Source: Kushneria avicenniae
GTDB taxonomy: Bacteria > Pseudomonadota > Gammaproteobacteria > Pseudomonadales > Halomonadaceae
Length of the DNA stretch: 64,000 bases
Direction: 5' to 3'
Assembly: GCF_900112585.1 (NCBI RefSeq)
Contig: NZ_FOLY01000002.1
Coordinates: 186,001-250,000, forward strand
The notes beneath the pieces are model-generated. The model did no database searches. It was not told the origin of the DNA and saw only the letters and a list, made by a program, of their open reading frames with translations. Both the position numbers and the translations under genes were made by a program. Positions 42,743 to 51,269 of the stretch are shown piece by piece (positions within the stretch are counted from its first letter, which is position 1; each line of letters begins with the position of its first letter).

Positions 42743-44230
42743 CGCTGCCTGCTCCTGCCACTGATGTTCCAGTACCAGATCCTGGTGCAGCAGTTCGGGT
42801 ACCGCATGAGGAAAGATCAGCGTCAGTCGTTGATCATCGGCATGCAGCTCGGGTTGCCAGTCGCTTGATCCATCGCGCGCGCGGCACAGCACCACGGCCA
42901 GCCGCAGGAGACGCGCCAGCTGTATGAGATCATTTGCCGGCAGGGCGGTGCGGCGTTCGGGCGGCGGTTCGGGAAACTGACGCCGATGGGCCTGCACCAG
43001 CCAGGCCAGTGCCAACTGATCGGGCAGCGAAAACCCCGGCATGTCGCTGTTGGCCAGCAGATAGCTGCCGTGCTGATGGTAGCGGTTGTGGGCCACGCCC
43101 AGTCCGATTTCATGCACCATGGCGGCCTGTTCCAGCAACTGCCGGGCCTCGTCACCCAGCGCCCAGGTATCGGCCACCTGGTCGAACAGCGTCAGGGCCG
43201 TGGCCGCTACGTATCCAGCGTGTGGCTCATCGACCTGATACTGACGCTGCATGCCGGCAAGCGTGGTGTGGCGGACATCGGCGCCGGTATCGCGTGACAG
43301 TAGATCCAGCAGCACGCCGTCGCGCAGTGCACCACTGGTATGCTGCATTCGCTCCAGCCCCAGCGCCTGAAAAATGGCGTTCAAAATGGCGATGCCGGCC
43401 GGAAAGACCCGCGCACGATTGCTCTTGAGTCCCGGCAGGCTGACATGATCAAGGTGGCCGAGATCGATCAGTTTCCGGCGCAGCGCCACAAGCCCGTCAC
43501 GCGTGATCTCGCCCTTTTTGAGATGTGGATGCAATGCTCTGAGCGTTGAGGCGGCCGCCTTGATGGTGCCGGAGGTACCGATGGCCTGCTCCCAGCCCAG
43601 CCGCCTGTAGTTTGTGGTGATGTTGGCCAGCTCCAGCAGCGCGGCCTGCTCGGTGGCCTGCATGGTCGCCTCGGTAATCTCCCCGCTGGCAAAAAAGTGT
43701 CTGGTGTAGGCCACACAGCCCATTTCCAGACTTTCCAGCGCCAGAGGGCGAGTGCCGGCACCCACGATCAGTTCGGTTGAACCGCCGCCGATGTCGGCCA
43801 CCAGACAGTTGGCGGTCTCTTCCTGCCAGGCCGTCGAGGCGCCCTGATAGATCAGGCGCGCTTCCTCGCGTCCGGAAATGGTTTCGATGCGCTGGCCCAG
43901 GCACTGCTCGGCGCGAATAACGAAGTCGATGCTGTTGGCCGCCGAGCGCAGGGCGTTGGTGCCGACCACTCTTAGCCGGTTGACCCGGTGTTCGTCGATG
44001 ATGGTGCCAAACTCTTCCAGACATTTCAGGGCGCGCGCCATGACGTCTTCATCAAGCCGGCCCTGATCGTCCAGACCGGCGGCCAGCTGTACCTTGCGGC
44101 TGCACTTTTCAAGCTCGGTAAAGTGGCCGTTGTCGACATCGACAATCAGCAGGTGGAAGCTGTTGGAGCCCAGATCCACGGCTGCCAGGCGCAGCGGGCC
44201 GGAAGAAGGTAATGTATGAGAGTAGGTCAT
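42716..44230 (-). CDS. ppx: Exopolyphosphatase / guanosine pentaphosphate phosphohydrolase
   Basis: Releases phosphate from polyphosphate ends and may hydrolyse pppGpp. 504 residues. The ASKHA phosphate-binding motifs are AAVDLGSNSFHLLIVD at the N-terminus and VADIGGGSTELIVG near 145. GTSGTIKA follows, then a C-terminal HD-like domain (MVHEIGLGVAHNRYHQHG). The convergent end overlaps tilS by 27 bases. It is divergent from the thioredoxin gene; the ppx-trx-rho order is pseudomonad-like. Acts against Ppk (53609), which lies in the same window. Confidence 0.95.
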   Translation of the reverse strand: MTYSHTLPSSGPLRLAAVDLGSNSFHLLIVDVDNGHFTELEKCSRKVQLAAGLDDQGRLDEDVMARALKCLEEFGTIIDEHRVNRLRVVGTNALRSAANSIDFVIRAEQCLGQRIETISGREEARLIYQGASTAWQEETANCLVADIGGGSTELIVGAGTRPLALESLEMGCVAYTRHFFASGEITEATMQATEQAALLELANITTNYRRLGWEQAIGTSGTIKAAASTLRALHPHLKKGEITRDGLVALRRKLIDLGHLDHVSLPGLKSNRARVFPAGIAILNAIFQALGLERMQHTSGALRDGVLLDLLSRDTGADVRHTTLAGMQRQYQVDEPHAGYVAATALTLFDQVADTWALGDEARQLLEQAAMVHEIGLGVAHNRYHQHGSYLLANSDMPGFSLPDQLALAWLVQAHRRQFPEPPPERRTALPANDLIQLARLLRLAVVLCRARDGSSDWQPELHADDQRLTLIFPHAVPELLHQDLVLEHQWQEQAALSLAINTP

Positions 44231-44385
44231 GAGCCTGTATCCATGGCGTTGCTGCTCTTGCGGGCCCGGCGCATCAGGCCGCTCCGGTCAGTGGTCGGTT
44301 CGCCAAAGAGTGGTGCCAGGCTGATATCATGTCAATGGCCCGCACGGGCCGGCTGGGTGATGACACGATATGGATGAGGACAGGC

Positions 44386-44709
44386 ATGAGCAGCATTGTT
44401 GAACTCGATGACCATCGTTTTGATCAGGAGGTCGCCGACAGGCACGAGCCGGCGCTGGTGGTAATGACAGCGGACTGGTGTCGTCCCTGTCGCACGCTGA
44501 TGCCGGTGCTCGAGGAGGTGGCCGGCCACTATGTCGATCGGGTCACGATCTATCGTGTCGACATCAATGCCTCGCCGTCGCTGGCGGCGCGTCTGGGGGC
44601 CCGCGGCGTGCCGACGCTGTGTCTTTTTATCGATGGGACGCTGGAAACGACGCGCGTCGGGGCCCTGTCACACGATCAGCTGCATCAGCTGCTTGATGAG
44701 CATCTCTAG
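44386..44709 (+). CDS. Thioredoxin with WCRPC active site
   Basis: 107-residue thioredoxin-fold disulfide reductase. ATG at 44386 is chosen because GAGGA lies six bases upstream; an earlier in-frame ATG at 44329 would add 19 unrelated residues. The redox site reads W31-C32-R33-P34-C35 instead of the canonical WCGPC. The cis-proline loop RGVPTLCLF is intact. Position between ppx and rho matches trxA of pseudomonads. The Gly-to-Arg change may alter redox potential or partner choice, so I withhold the trxA symbol. Confidence 0.87.
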   Translation: MSSIVELDDHRFDQEVADRHEPALVVMTADWCRPCRTLMPVLEEVAGHYVDRVTIYRVDINASPSLAARLGARGVPTLCLFIDGTLETTRVGALSHDQLHQLLDEHL

Positions 44710-45125
44710 AGACGGCTTTGGTCGATAATGCCTGAAAGGGCGGTTTTCGATGCGATAAAAGGGCTTGCGTCGACGATCAGCGTTGTCTAACATCGGTGCG
44801 TTCGCCTGATTTCAGCTGCCTGTCGGCCACCGAGCGAGCCAGCAGGGTCTTACCGCTTTTCTCCCAGTCTGCCACGCCATTTTTCAAGCAGACGAACGGA
44901 CCCTGATGCTGTCGGTGCTGAATTCTGGTTTTACCGTCATGTTACTTCTTTCCTTCGAACGAGGCGCTTTTCGGGGATATCTCCATTGCCGGGGTTTTAA
45001 AAACCATCGGGCATAGGGACCCCGCGGGCTCTGACGACAATTCAGGCGGTATTCAAGATACCGTTTCCTGTCCCGGCCGCATCTCTTACAGCCATGCTGA
45101 CTAAAGCGATTTCCGAATCAAGCCG
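44710..45125 (+). promoter_or_regulatory. Long leader region of rho
   Basis: 416 bases without a confident gene. TTGCGT (44765-44770), a 17-base spacer and TAACAT (44788-44793) make a fair promoter, giving a leader of over 300 bases. An 11-codon reading frame (45094-45129) ends in TGA overlapping the rho ATG; neither it nor rho has a clear ribosome site. E. coli rho is controlled by attenuation in a long leader, so autogenous control here is plausible. No terminator was seen. Confidence 0.45.
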
Positions 45126-46385
45126 ATGAATCTAACCGAACTCAAGCAAAAGACTGTTCCCGAGCTGTTGGAAGTTGCCCAGGAAATGGGCATCGACAAT
45201 CTGGCTCGTTCGCGCAAGCAGGACATCATCTTCGCCATCCTCAAAAAGCACGCCAAAAGCGGTGAGGACATCTACGGCGATGGCGTACTCGAAATCCTTC
45301 AGGATGGCTTTGGTTTCCTGCGCAGCGCCGACTCTTCCTATCTGGCCGGGCCCGATGACATTTATGTCTCGCCGTCCCAGATTCGTCGCTTCAATCTTCG
45401 CAAGGGCGACTCGATCGCCGGCAAGATTCGCCCGCCCAAGGAAGGGGAGCGTTACTTTGCGCTGCTCAAGGTCAATCAGATCAACTTTGACCGCCCCGAA
45501 AATGCCAAGCACAAGATCCTGTTTGAAAACCTGACGCCGCTGTTTCCCCAGGAGCGTCTGGTCATGGAGATCGGCAACGGCTCCACGGAAGACATCACGT
45601 CTCGCGTTATTGATCTGACTTCTCCGATCGGCAAGGGCCAGCGCGGCCTGATCGTCTCGCCGCCCAAGGCGGGCAAGACGATGATGCTGCAGAACATCGC
45701 CAACTCGATCACCCGCAACAATCCCGAATGCCACATGATTGTGCTGCTGATCGACGAGCGTCCCGAGGAGGTCACCGAAATGTCGCGCACCGTGCGCGGT
45801 GAAGTGGTGGCATCCACCTTCGATGAGCCGCCGGCGCGCCACGTCCAGGTCGCCGAGATGGTCATCGAAAAGGCCAAGCGTCTGGTCGAGCACAAAAAGG
45901 ATGTGGTCATCCTGCTTGACTCCATCACTCGTCTGGCGCGTGCCTACAACACCGTGGTGCCCAGCTCCGGCAAGGTGCTGACCGGCGGTGTCGATGCCCA
46001 CGCCCTTGAAAAGCCCAAGCGCTTTTTCGGTGCGGCCCGTAATATCGAAGAGGGCGGCAGCCTGACCATTCTGGCCACTGCGCTGGTGGATACCGGCTCC
46101 AAGATGGATGAAGTCATCTTCGAGGAGTTCAAGGGCACCGGCAACATGGAAGCGCATCTGGACCGCAAGCTGGCCGAGAAGCGTGTCTACCCGGCGCTCA
46201 ACATTCGCCGCTCCGGCACGCGTCGTGAAGACCTGATCGCCTCCGAGGATGAAATGCAGCGCATGTGGATTCTGCGCAAGCTGCTCAATCCGATGGAAGA
46301 TGTGGCGGCCACCGAGTTTCTGATCGACCGGCTGAAGGACAGCAAGACCAACCTTGAGTTCTTCGAGGCCATGAAGCGCCGCTGA
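45126..46385 (+). CDS. rho: Transcription termination factor Rho
   Basis: Hexameric RNA helicase that ends transcription. 419 residues, the size of E. coli Rho. The N-terminal domain starts [20 protein letters not shown]. The RNA-binding cold-shock-like domain covers [13 protein letters not shown]. Walker A is PPKAGKT at residues 179-185, and the Q-loop/R-loop region is [13 protein letters not shown]. It ends before a terminator and ubiD. Confidence 0.98.
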   Translation: MNLTELKQKTVPELLEVAQEMGIDNLARSRKQDIIFAILKKHAKSGEDIYGDGVLEILQDGFGFLRSADSSYLAGPDDIYVSPSQIRRFNLRKGDSIAGKIRPPKEGERYFALLKVNQINFDRPENAKHKILFENLTPLFPQERLVMEIGNGSTEDITSRVIDLTSPIGKGQRGLIVSPPKAGKTMMLQNIANSITRNNPECHMIVLLIDERPEEVTEMSRTVRGEVVASTFDEPPARHVQVAEMVIEKAKRLVEHKKDVVILLDSITRLARAYNTVVPSSGKVLTGGVDAHALEKPKRFFGAARNIEEGGSLTILATALVDTGSKMDEVIFEEFKGTGNMEAHLDRKLAEKRVYPALNIRRSGTRREDLIASEDEMQRMWILRKLLNPMEDVAATEFLIDRLKDSKTNLEFFEAMKRR

Positions 46386-46432
46386 TTCATTCGGTGGTGT
46401 CACGGGCGTCCACAGGCGGCGTCTGCATGAAG

Positions 46433-46458
46433 GGGGCAGCATGCTATGCTGCCCCTTT
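46433..46458 (+). terminator. Intrinsic terminator after rho
   Basis: Perfect 10-bp stem (GGGGCAGCAT with ATGCTGCCCC), GCT loop, then TTT. An ATG inside the hairpin (46446) is in frame with ubiD but is not its start. Confidence 0.82.
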
Positions 46459-46484
46459 GCTTTATCAAGGGAGCAGGACCGGGC

Positions 46485-47954
46485 ATGAAGTATCGCGATC
46501 TGCGGGAGTTTATCCACGAGCTCGAGAAGATGGGGGAGCTCAGGCGTGTGACCGCCGAGGTGGATCCCCATCTGGAAATGACCGAGATATGTGATCGCGT
46601 GCTGCGCGATGAAGGGCCGGCCCTGTTGTTTGAAAACGTGCGCGGCAGCCACATGCCGGTGCTGGCCAATCTGTTTGGCACTCCAAGAAGGGTGGCGCTG
46701 GGCATGGGTCAGGACAGCGTCGAGGCGCTGCGTGAGGTCGGGGAACTCTTGTCCTTTCTAAAGGAGCCCGAGCCGCCGAAGGGCTTTCGCGATGCCTGGC
46801 AGAAGATGCCCATCTTCAAACAGGTGATGAGCATGGGCCCCCGGCATGTCAAAAAGGCCGCCTGTCAGGAGGTCGTGCTGGAAGGTGATGAGGTCAATCT
46901 CGATGCCATTCCCATTCAGCATTGCTGGCCGGGTGATGCTGCGCCGCTGGTGACCTGGCCTTTGGTGATTACAAAGGGGCCTCACAAGGAGCGCCAGAAT
47001 CTGGGCATCTATCGTCAGCAGAAGCTGTCGAAAAACCGCCTGATCATGCGCTGGCTGTCTCATCGAGGCGGAGCACTGGATTTTCGCGACTGGCAGCAGG
47101 CTCATCCGGGCGAGCCCTTTCCCGTGGCAGTGGCGCTGGGTGCCGACCCGGCGACCATTCTGGGCGCGGTGACGCCGGTGCCCGACACACTGTCCGAATA
47201 CGCCTTTGCCGGGCTCCTTCGCGGGTCAAAAACCGAGCTGGTCAAATGTCATCACTTTGACCTCAGCGTGCCGGCCAGTGCCGAAATCGTGCTGGAAGGG
47301 TATATCTATCCTGACGACATGGCGCAGGAAGGCCCCTTCGGCGATCACACCGGCTACTACAACGAAGTTGATACCTTCCCGGTCTTTACCGTCGAACGCA
47401 TGACCCATCGGCGCGATCCCATCTATCATTCCACCTATACCGGTCGTCCGCCCGACGAGCCGGCCGTGCTGGGCGTGGCGCTCAATGAGGTTTTCGTTCC
47501 CATCCTGCGTCGTCAGTTTCCTGAAATCGTGGATTTCTATCTGCCGCCCGAAGGGTGCTCCTATCGTCTGGCCGTGGTGTCGATGAAAAAGCAGTACCAG
47601 GGGCACGCCAAGCGCGTGATGATGGGGGTCTGGAGCTTTCTGCGTCAGTTCATGTACACCAAGTTCGTGATCGTGGTCGACGATGACGTCAACACCCGCG
47701 ACTGGAAGGATGTGATCTGGGCCATCACCACGCGCATGGACCCCTCCCGCGATACGGTCATGGTGGACAACACGCCGATCGACTATCTCGATTTTGCCTC
47801 TCCGGTCAGCGGTCTGGGCTCCAAGATGGGGCTGGATGCGACCACCAAATGGCCGGGCGAGACCCAGCGTGAGTGGGGTACGCCCATTGCCATGAGCGAT
47901 GAGATCAAGGCTCGGGTGGATGAGCGCTGGGCCAGCTACGGCATCGATCCCTGA
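46485..47954 (+). CDS. ubiD: 4-hydroxy-3-polyprenylbenzoate decarboxylase
   Basis: Prenylated-FMN-dependent decarboxylase of ubiquinone synthesis; needs UbiX to make its cofactor. 489 residues from the ATG at 46485, starting [19 protein letters not shown] as the family does. Diagnostic runs: [16 protein letters not shown], the cofactor region [10 protein letters not shown], and [11 protein letters not shown] with the active-site glutamate region. It is followed by the flavin reductase gene after 66 bases, the E. coli ubiD-fre order. Confidence 0.96.
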   Translation: MKYRDLREFIHELEKMGELRRVTAEVDPHLEMTEICDRVLRDEGPALLFENVRGSHMPVLANLFGTPRRVALGMGQDSVEALREVGELLSFLKEPEPPKGFRDAWQKMPIFKQVMSMGPRHVKKAACQEVVLEGDEVNLDAIPIQHCWPGDAAPLVTWPLVITKGPHKERQNLGIYRQQKLSKNRLIMRWLSHRGGALDFRDWQQAHPGEPFPVAVALGADPATILGAVTPVPDTLSEYAFAGLLRGSKTELVKCHHFDLSVPASAEIVLEGYIYPDDMAQEGPFGDHTGYYNEVDTFPVFTVERMTHRRDPIYHSTYTGRPPDEPAVLGVALNEVFVPILRRQFPEIVDFYLPPEGCSYRLAVVSMKKQYQGHAKRVMMGVWSFLRQFMYTKFVIVVDDDVNTRDWKDVIWAITTRMDPSRDTVMVDNTPIDYLDFASPVSGLGSKMGLDATTKWPGETQREWGTPIAMSDEIKARVDERWASYGIDP

Positions 47955-48020
47955 GCCACCGCGGCCCGGGAGTTACTGACACAATGCACTGCTGCATTTC
48001 TACCGATTGAAGGAAGCACC

Positions 48021-48758
48021 ATGTCTGCCAGGACGTTGACCTGCAGGGTCGAGACCATGGAAACGCTATCGGCCGATGTCTATCGCCTTTTTCTGCGTGG
48101 TGACCCGCAACAGATCCTGTTCGCCCCGGGGCAGTATCTGACGCTGGCGGTACAGGGCAATCAGCTGCCGTTTTCAATTGCCAATGCGCCCAACGGCGAG
48201 GGCATTCTGGAACTGCACATTCAGTATGTGGCGGGCAGCGACAACTCCCGGGCGCTGTTCGAGCAGCTTCACGTCGGCGCCGACATCGAGGTGTCACTGG
48301 CCGGGGGCGAGTCCGTACTGGAGCTTGACGACCCGCGACCGCTGCTGCTGATCGCTGCCGGTACCGGCTTTGCCCAGATGAAGTCCATCATCGAGGCGTC
48401 GCTGGCACTGCATCCCGAGCGCCCCATTCATCTGTGGTGGGCAGCGCGCGCGCGCAGCGAGCTCTACATGGAATCGCAGGCACGCCACTGGGCCGAGCAG
48501 CATGAGCACTTCAGCTTCACGCCGGTGGTCGAACTGCCGGGAGAAGAGGACTTTGACGGCGTGGTCGAGCGCATCGACAATGCCCTGCATGACCGGGTGC
48601 AGCGCGCCGATGAGGCCAGCATCTTCATTGCAGGCTCGCCCGGGATGGTATACGCCGTGGTGGATACGCTGGCGCGGATCGAGCCCATGGCGAAACGGAT
48701 GTTTTCCGATGTCTTCAGCTATGCGCCCCGGGTACAGGGGGAGGTCGACGGCTCATGA
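48021..48758 (+). CDS. fre: NAD(P)H-flavin reductase
   Basis: Reduces free flavins with NAD(P)H; may supply reduced FMN for neighbours such as the UbiX/UbiD system. 245 residues. An N-terminal FAD-type barrel (FAPGQYLTLAV) precedes a pyridine-nucleotide domain with AAGTGFAQMKS and FIAGSPGMVYAV. The flavin motif is LPFSIAN (49-55), where E. coli Fre has RPFS, so the usual arginine is replaced by leucine. Its end overlaps folM by 4 bases. Confidence 0.87.
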   Translation: MSARTLTCRVETMETLSADVYRLFLRGDPQQILFAPGQYLTLAVQGNQLPFSIANAPNGEGILELHIQYVAGSDNSRALFEQLHVGADIEVSLAGGESVLELDDPRPLLLIAAGTGFAQMKSIIEASLALHPERPIHLWWAARARSELYMESQARHWAEQHEHFSFTPVVELPGEEDFDGVVERIDNALHDRVQRADEASIFIAGSPGMVYAVVDTLARIEPMAKRMFSDVFSYAPRVQGEVDGS

Positions 48759-49468
48759 GTCAGTCGCCCATTCTGGTCACCGGAGGCGGGCAGCGACTGG
48801 GCCGATACTGTGCCGAACGCCTGCATGATGATGGCCATCCGGTCATCATTACCTACCGCCGTGAGCGGCCGGCCATCGAAGCGCTGCGGGCCCGGGGCAT
48901 TACCGCGCTGTACGCCGATTTTTCCAGCGAGGCGGGCATTCTGGACTTCGTGGCGCGGCTGAAGGCGCAGACCGGCGCGCTTCGGGCCATCATCCACAAC
49001 GCCTCGCACTGGCAGCGCGATGAGGACAGCCCCTCCTGCGGCGAGGATTTTGCCCTGATGTTTCAGGTTCACATGCAGGCGCCGTATCTCATCAACCTGC
49101 ATGCCCATGCGCTTTTGATGGCCTGCCCGGAGCCGATGCGCGACATCATCCACATTACGGACTACAGCGCCGCGCACGGATCAAGACAGCACATGGCCTA
49201 TGCCGCCACCAAGGCCGGACTTGAAAACCTTGCCCTGTCGATGGCCGGACGCTTTGCGCCCGATATCAAGGTCAACGCCATCGCCCCGGCGGGCATCATG
49301 CTCAACGCCGAGGACGGCGACGATTATCTGGCACATCTCAATCGCCGCTCGGCCCTGCCTGCCGTGCCCGGGCCGAGGGTCATCTGGCAGGGCGTACGCT
49401 ATCTGCTGGATAGTCCTTTTGTCACAGGGGCCACATTGCCTGTTGACGGCGGGCGTCATGTGAAGTGA
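48755..49468 (+). CDS. folM: Dihydromonapterin reductase FolM type (SDR)
   Basis: Short-chain dehydrogenase that reduces dihydromonapterin (and weakly dihydrofolate) with NADPH. 237 residues. The N-terminal cofactor motif is TGGGQRLG, and the catalytic YAATK (Tyr-x3-Lys) lies near residue 150. PVDGGRHVK at the C-terminus is typical of FolM. It overlaps fre by ATGA, so the two are translationally coupled. An alternative is another pteridine-type SDR. Confidence 0.85.
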   Translation: MSQSPILVTGGGQRLGRYCAERLHDDGHPVIITYRRERPAIEALRARGITALYADFSSEAGILDFVARLKAQTGALRAIIHNASHWQRDEDSPSCGEDFALMFQVHMQAPYLINLHAHALLMACPEPMRDIIHITDYSAAHGSRQHMAYAATKAGLENLALSMAGRFAPDIKVNAIAPAGIMLNAEDGDDYLAHLNRRSALPAVPGPRVIWQGVRYLLDSPFVTGATLPVDGGRHVK

Positions 49469-49550
49469 ACTGGCCATGGCGAGCGATTCGCCGGACAACA
49501 ATCACATGTTCAAAACATCGGTGTTTCAACGACCGTGACAGGTGGCCATC

Positions 49551-49676
49551 ATGACATCGCCGTCGACGCTATTGAAGGATCGTGCATTGCTGGTCGGTAT
49601 TGTGGCAGGAGTTGTCATCATATCGCTGGCGGCAGCGCTACCGGCGCTGTTTATATGGAAGGAGTTTGTCATCTGA
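49551..49676 (+). CDS. Small single-span membrane protein (hypothetical)
   Basis: 41-codon frame read directly from the sequence. AGGTGG lies at 49540-49545, five bases before the ATG. The protein is one hydrophobic segment (about residues 12-36, GIVAGVVIISLAAALPALFIW) flanked by a Lys/Asp/Arg-containing N-terminus and a short Lys-Glu tail, the shape of a real mini membrane protein. It lies 82 bases after folM and before the aromatic leader. No family recognised; function unknown. Confidence 0.5.
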   Translation: MTSPSTLLKDRALLVGIVAGVVIISLAAALPALFIWKEFVI

Positions 49677-49700
49677 GCGCGGTATGCTGGTCTCGGATGA

Positions 49701-49730
49701 TTGACTGCGGCGCTTCAGGCGCTGCATCAT
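49701..49730 (+). promoter_or_regulatory. Candidate promoter of the aromatic leader and DAHP synthase gene
   Basis: TTGACT at 49701-49706, an 18-base spacer and CATCAT at 49725-49730. Transcription would begin near 49737, about 27 bases before the leader reading frame. No TyrR-type or TrpR-type operator was recognised around it. Confidence 0.45.
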
Positions 49731-49763
49731 CGAATCAGAAAGTGTTCATCAGGATAACTCGAC

Positions 49764-49889
49764 ATGTTGCAGTCCATGTTCAATGACACGCTGACACCGC
49801 CGGCTCCAAAGGCCGCAGCGGCGTTTTTGTGTGTCCTGAGCATGTCCGGTTATCCCGTGGGCTATTGGTTTAGAGACAGGCACGCCTGA
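49764..49889 (+). CDS. Aromatic leader peptide upstream of DAHP synthase
   Basis: 41-codon frame with AGGA nine bases upstream of its ATG; an internal ATG at 49842 would give a 15-residue peptide, the size of TrpL or PheL, but lacks a good ribosome site. Near its end it has the codons TAT (49851), TAT-TGG-TTT (49863-49871), i.e. Tyr, Tyr, Trp, Phe. The peptide ends MSGYPVGYWFRDRHA. Its TGA stop (49887-49889) lies at the end of the first arm of hairpin 1. This is the layout of a classical attenuator leader. It would sense all three end products of the pathway started by the gene downstream. Confidence 0.72.
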   Translation: MLQSMFNDTLTPPAPKAAAAFLCVLSMSGYPVGYWFRDRHA

Positions 49890-49973
49890 TTTTTCAGGGC
49901 GTGCCGGTACCTACCGTGCTGCCCACCCTCAAAAACCCCGGTTGGCAGCACGCCACCGGGGTTTTTTGTTTTT
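49879..49973 (+). promoter_or_regulatory. Transcription attenuator of the DAHP synthase gene
   Basis: Hairpin 1: GGCACGCCTGA (49879-49889) with TCAGGGCGTGCC (49894-49905), 11 bp, one G bulge, T4 loop. Terminator: A5-CCCCGGT-T-GGC (49931-49946) with GCC-ACCGGGG-T6 (49952-49967), followed by a second T run. Competing pairings: GGCGTGC (49898-49904) with GCACGCC (49948-49954), and CGTGCTGCC (49915-49923) with GGCAGCACG (49944-49952). Both would break the terminator. A ribosome stalled on the Tyr-Trp-Phe codons would cover the first arm of hairpin 1 and free 49898-49904 to act as antiterminator. Confidence 0.75.
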
Positions 49974-50017
49974 CGCGTTACGACAAACGACCCGACAGAC
50001 ATGAGAGGGCGCATCAT

Positions 50018-50146
50018 ATGACCATGACCGATCAATACTATCCGATGGCTGACTGGCGATTTAATCACACGCTGGCGGTGCTTCGAGCGCTGACCGCCGG
50101 CGTGCTGGCACAGGGCGCTCCACACTCCCCCTTGTTACGCTGTTGA
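50018..50146 (+). CDS. Second mini-ORF before DAHP synthase (possible leader peptide)
   Basis: 42-codon frame with AGAGGG at 50004-50009, eight bases before the ATG. Its stop (TGA, 50144-50146) is 17 bases before the DAHP synthase ATG, and the AAGGA that would serve that gene begins within it. Residues 7-15 read YYPMADWRF, so Tyr-Tyr, Trp and Phe are again clustered near the start. GAGCGC and GCGCTC inside the frame can pair around GCCGG/CTGGC, but no T run follows. It may couple translation to the synthase gene; equally, it could be chance. Confidence 0.35.
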   Translation: MTMTDQYYPMADWRFNHTLAVLRALTAGVLAQGAPHSPLLRC

Positions 50147-50163
50147 AGGATAGAAACAACGCC

Positions 50164-51255
50164 ATGAACGCCTTGACCAATATTGCCGAATCCGCCACCA
50201 CGCCTGCCGTGCAGGATGACAACGCCGATGGCCCGAGCGTTGCCCAGCCCCTGCCGGCGCCCGCAGCACTCAAGGAAGCCATCGGGCTCGAGCCCGTCAT
50301 GAAAGCGCAGATCGCCGGACATCGTCAGGCGATCCGGGAGATCCTCGAGGGGCGCGATTCGCGCCTGCTGGTCGTGATGGGGCCCTGTTCCATTCATGAT
50401 CGTGACAGCGCGCTGGACTATGCCAGACGTCTGAAACAGCTGGCCGACGAAGTAGGCGACAGCATGTTGCTGGTCATGCGGGTCTATGTCGAAAAGCCCC
50501 GTACGACCGTGGGCTGGAAGGGGCTGGCGTATGACCCGCACCTCGATGGCAGTGACAACATGGCTGAAGGCCTTGCCAGCACACGTCGACTCATGCGCGA
50601 CATCACCGAGTTGGGACTGCCGATTGCCTGTGAGCTGCTCCAGCCCATGCTGAGCGCCTACATGGATGATCTCATCAGCTGGGCGGCCGTCGGCGCCCGC
50701 ACCACCGAATCCCAGATCCACCGTGAAATGGTCAGTGCCCTGCCCATGCCCACGGGGTTCAAAAACGGCACTGACGGTGGCATTCAGGTCGCCATCGATG
50801 CCATGGGCACCAGCCGCCACGGCCATCGCTATCCGGGTTTTGATGACCAGGGCCGCCCGGCACTTTTGAGATCCCGTGGCAATCCTGATACCCATCTGGT
50901 TCTGCGCGGGGGGCATCATGGCGCCAACTTCGATGACAAAAGCGTCGAAAAGGCAGCTTTTGACCTCAGGGCGGCAGGCGTTTCAAGTGCCATCATGGTG
51001 GACTGTTCCCATGCCAACAGTGGCAAGGACCCCGCTCGGCAGCCGCTGGTACTCAATGAGGTCATTCGCCAGCGTCTCAATGGCATGTCCTCGCTGGTCG
51101 GCGTCATGCTCGAAAGCCATCTGGAAACGGGCAAGCAGCCCCTGGGCGCTGAACTGCGCTATGGCGTTTCCATCACCGATGGCTGTCTGGGCTGGGCGGA
51201 AAGCGAGCATCACATACGTTTTGTGGCGAAGCGGTTATCCGAACAGCCGGTTTGA
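50164..51255 (+). CDS. 3-deoxy-7-phosphoheptulonate synthase (DAHP synthase, class I alpha)
   Basis: Condenses phosphoenolpyruvate and erythrose 4-phosphate, the first step of the shikimate pathway. 363 residues from the ATG at 50164; a TTG at 50143 would add 7. Diagnostic runs: VVMGPCSIHD, RVYVEKPRTTVGWKG, GARTTESQIHREM, KNGTDGG, and the metal/PEP residues in RGGHHGANFD and VDCSHANSGKD. This is the AroF/AroG/AroH type; which end product inhibits the enzyme cannot be decided by eye, so no symbol is given. Expression is probably set by the upstream attenuator. Confidence 0.95.
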   Translation: MNALTNIAESATTPAVQDDNADGPSVAQPLPAPAALKEAIGLEPVMKAQIAGHRQAIREILEGRDSRLLVVMGPCSIHDRDSALDYARRLKQLADEVGDSMLLVMRVYVEKPRTTVGWKGLAYDPHLDGSDNMAEGLASTRRLMRDITELGLPIACELLQPMLSAYMDDLISWAAVGARTTESQIHREMVSALPMPTGFKNGTDGGIQVAIDAMGTSRHGHRYPGFDDQGRPALLRSRGNPDTHLVLRGGHHGANFDDKSVEKAAFDLRAAGVSSAIMVDCSHANSGKDPARQPLVLNEVIRQRLNGMSSLVGVMLESHLETGKQPLGAELRYGVSITDGCLGWAESEHHIRFVAKRLSEQPV

Positions 51256-51269
51256 GGCAGCCGGCATTT

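Noticed and set aside
44980-45020. TTGCCG with CATAGG as a second rho promoter
   Set aside because: The spacing is 20 bases and the -10 match is poor.
46446-46484. Upstream in-frame start of ubiD
   Set aside because: The ATG lies inside the rho terminator hairpin; family proteins start at the ATG at 46485.
49801-49830. GCCG-CAG-CGGC followed by T5 as a first terminator inside the leader frame
   Set aside because: Only four base pairs next to a mismatch; too weak to call, and it sits inside the translated frame.
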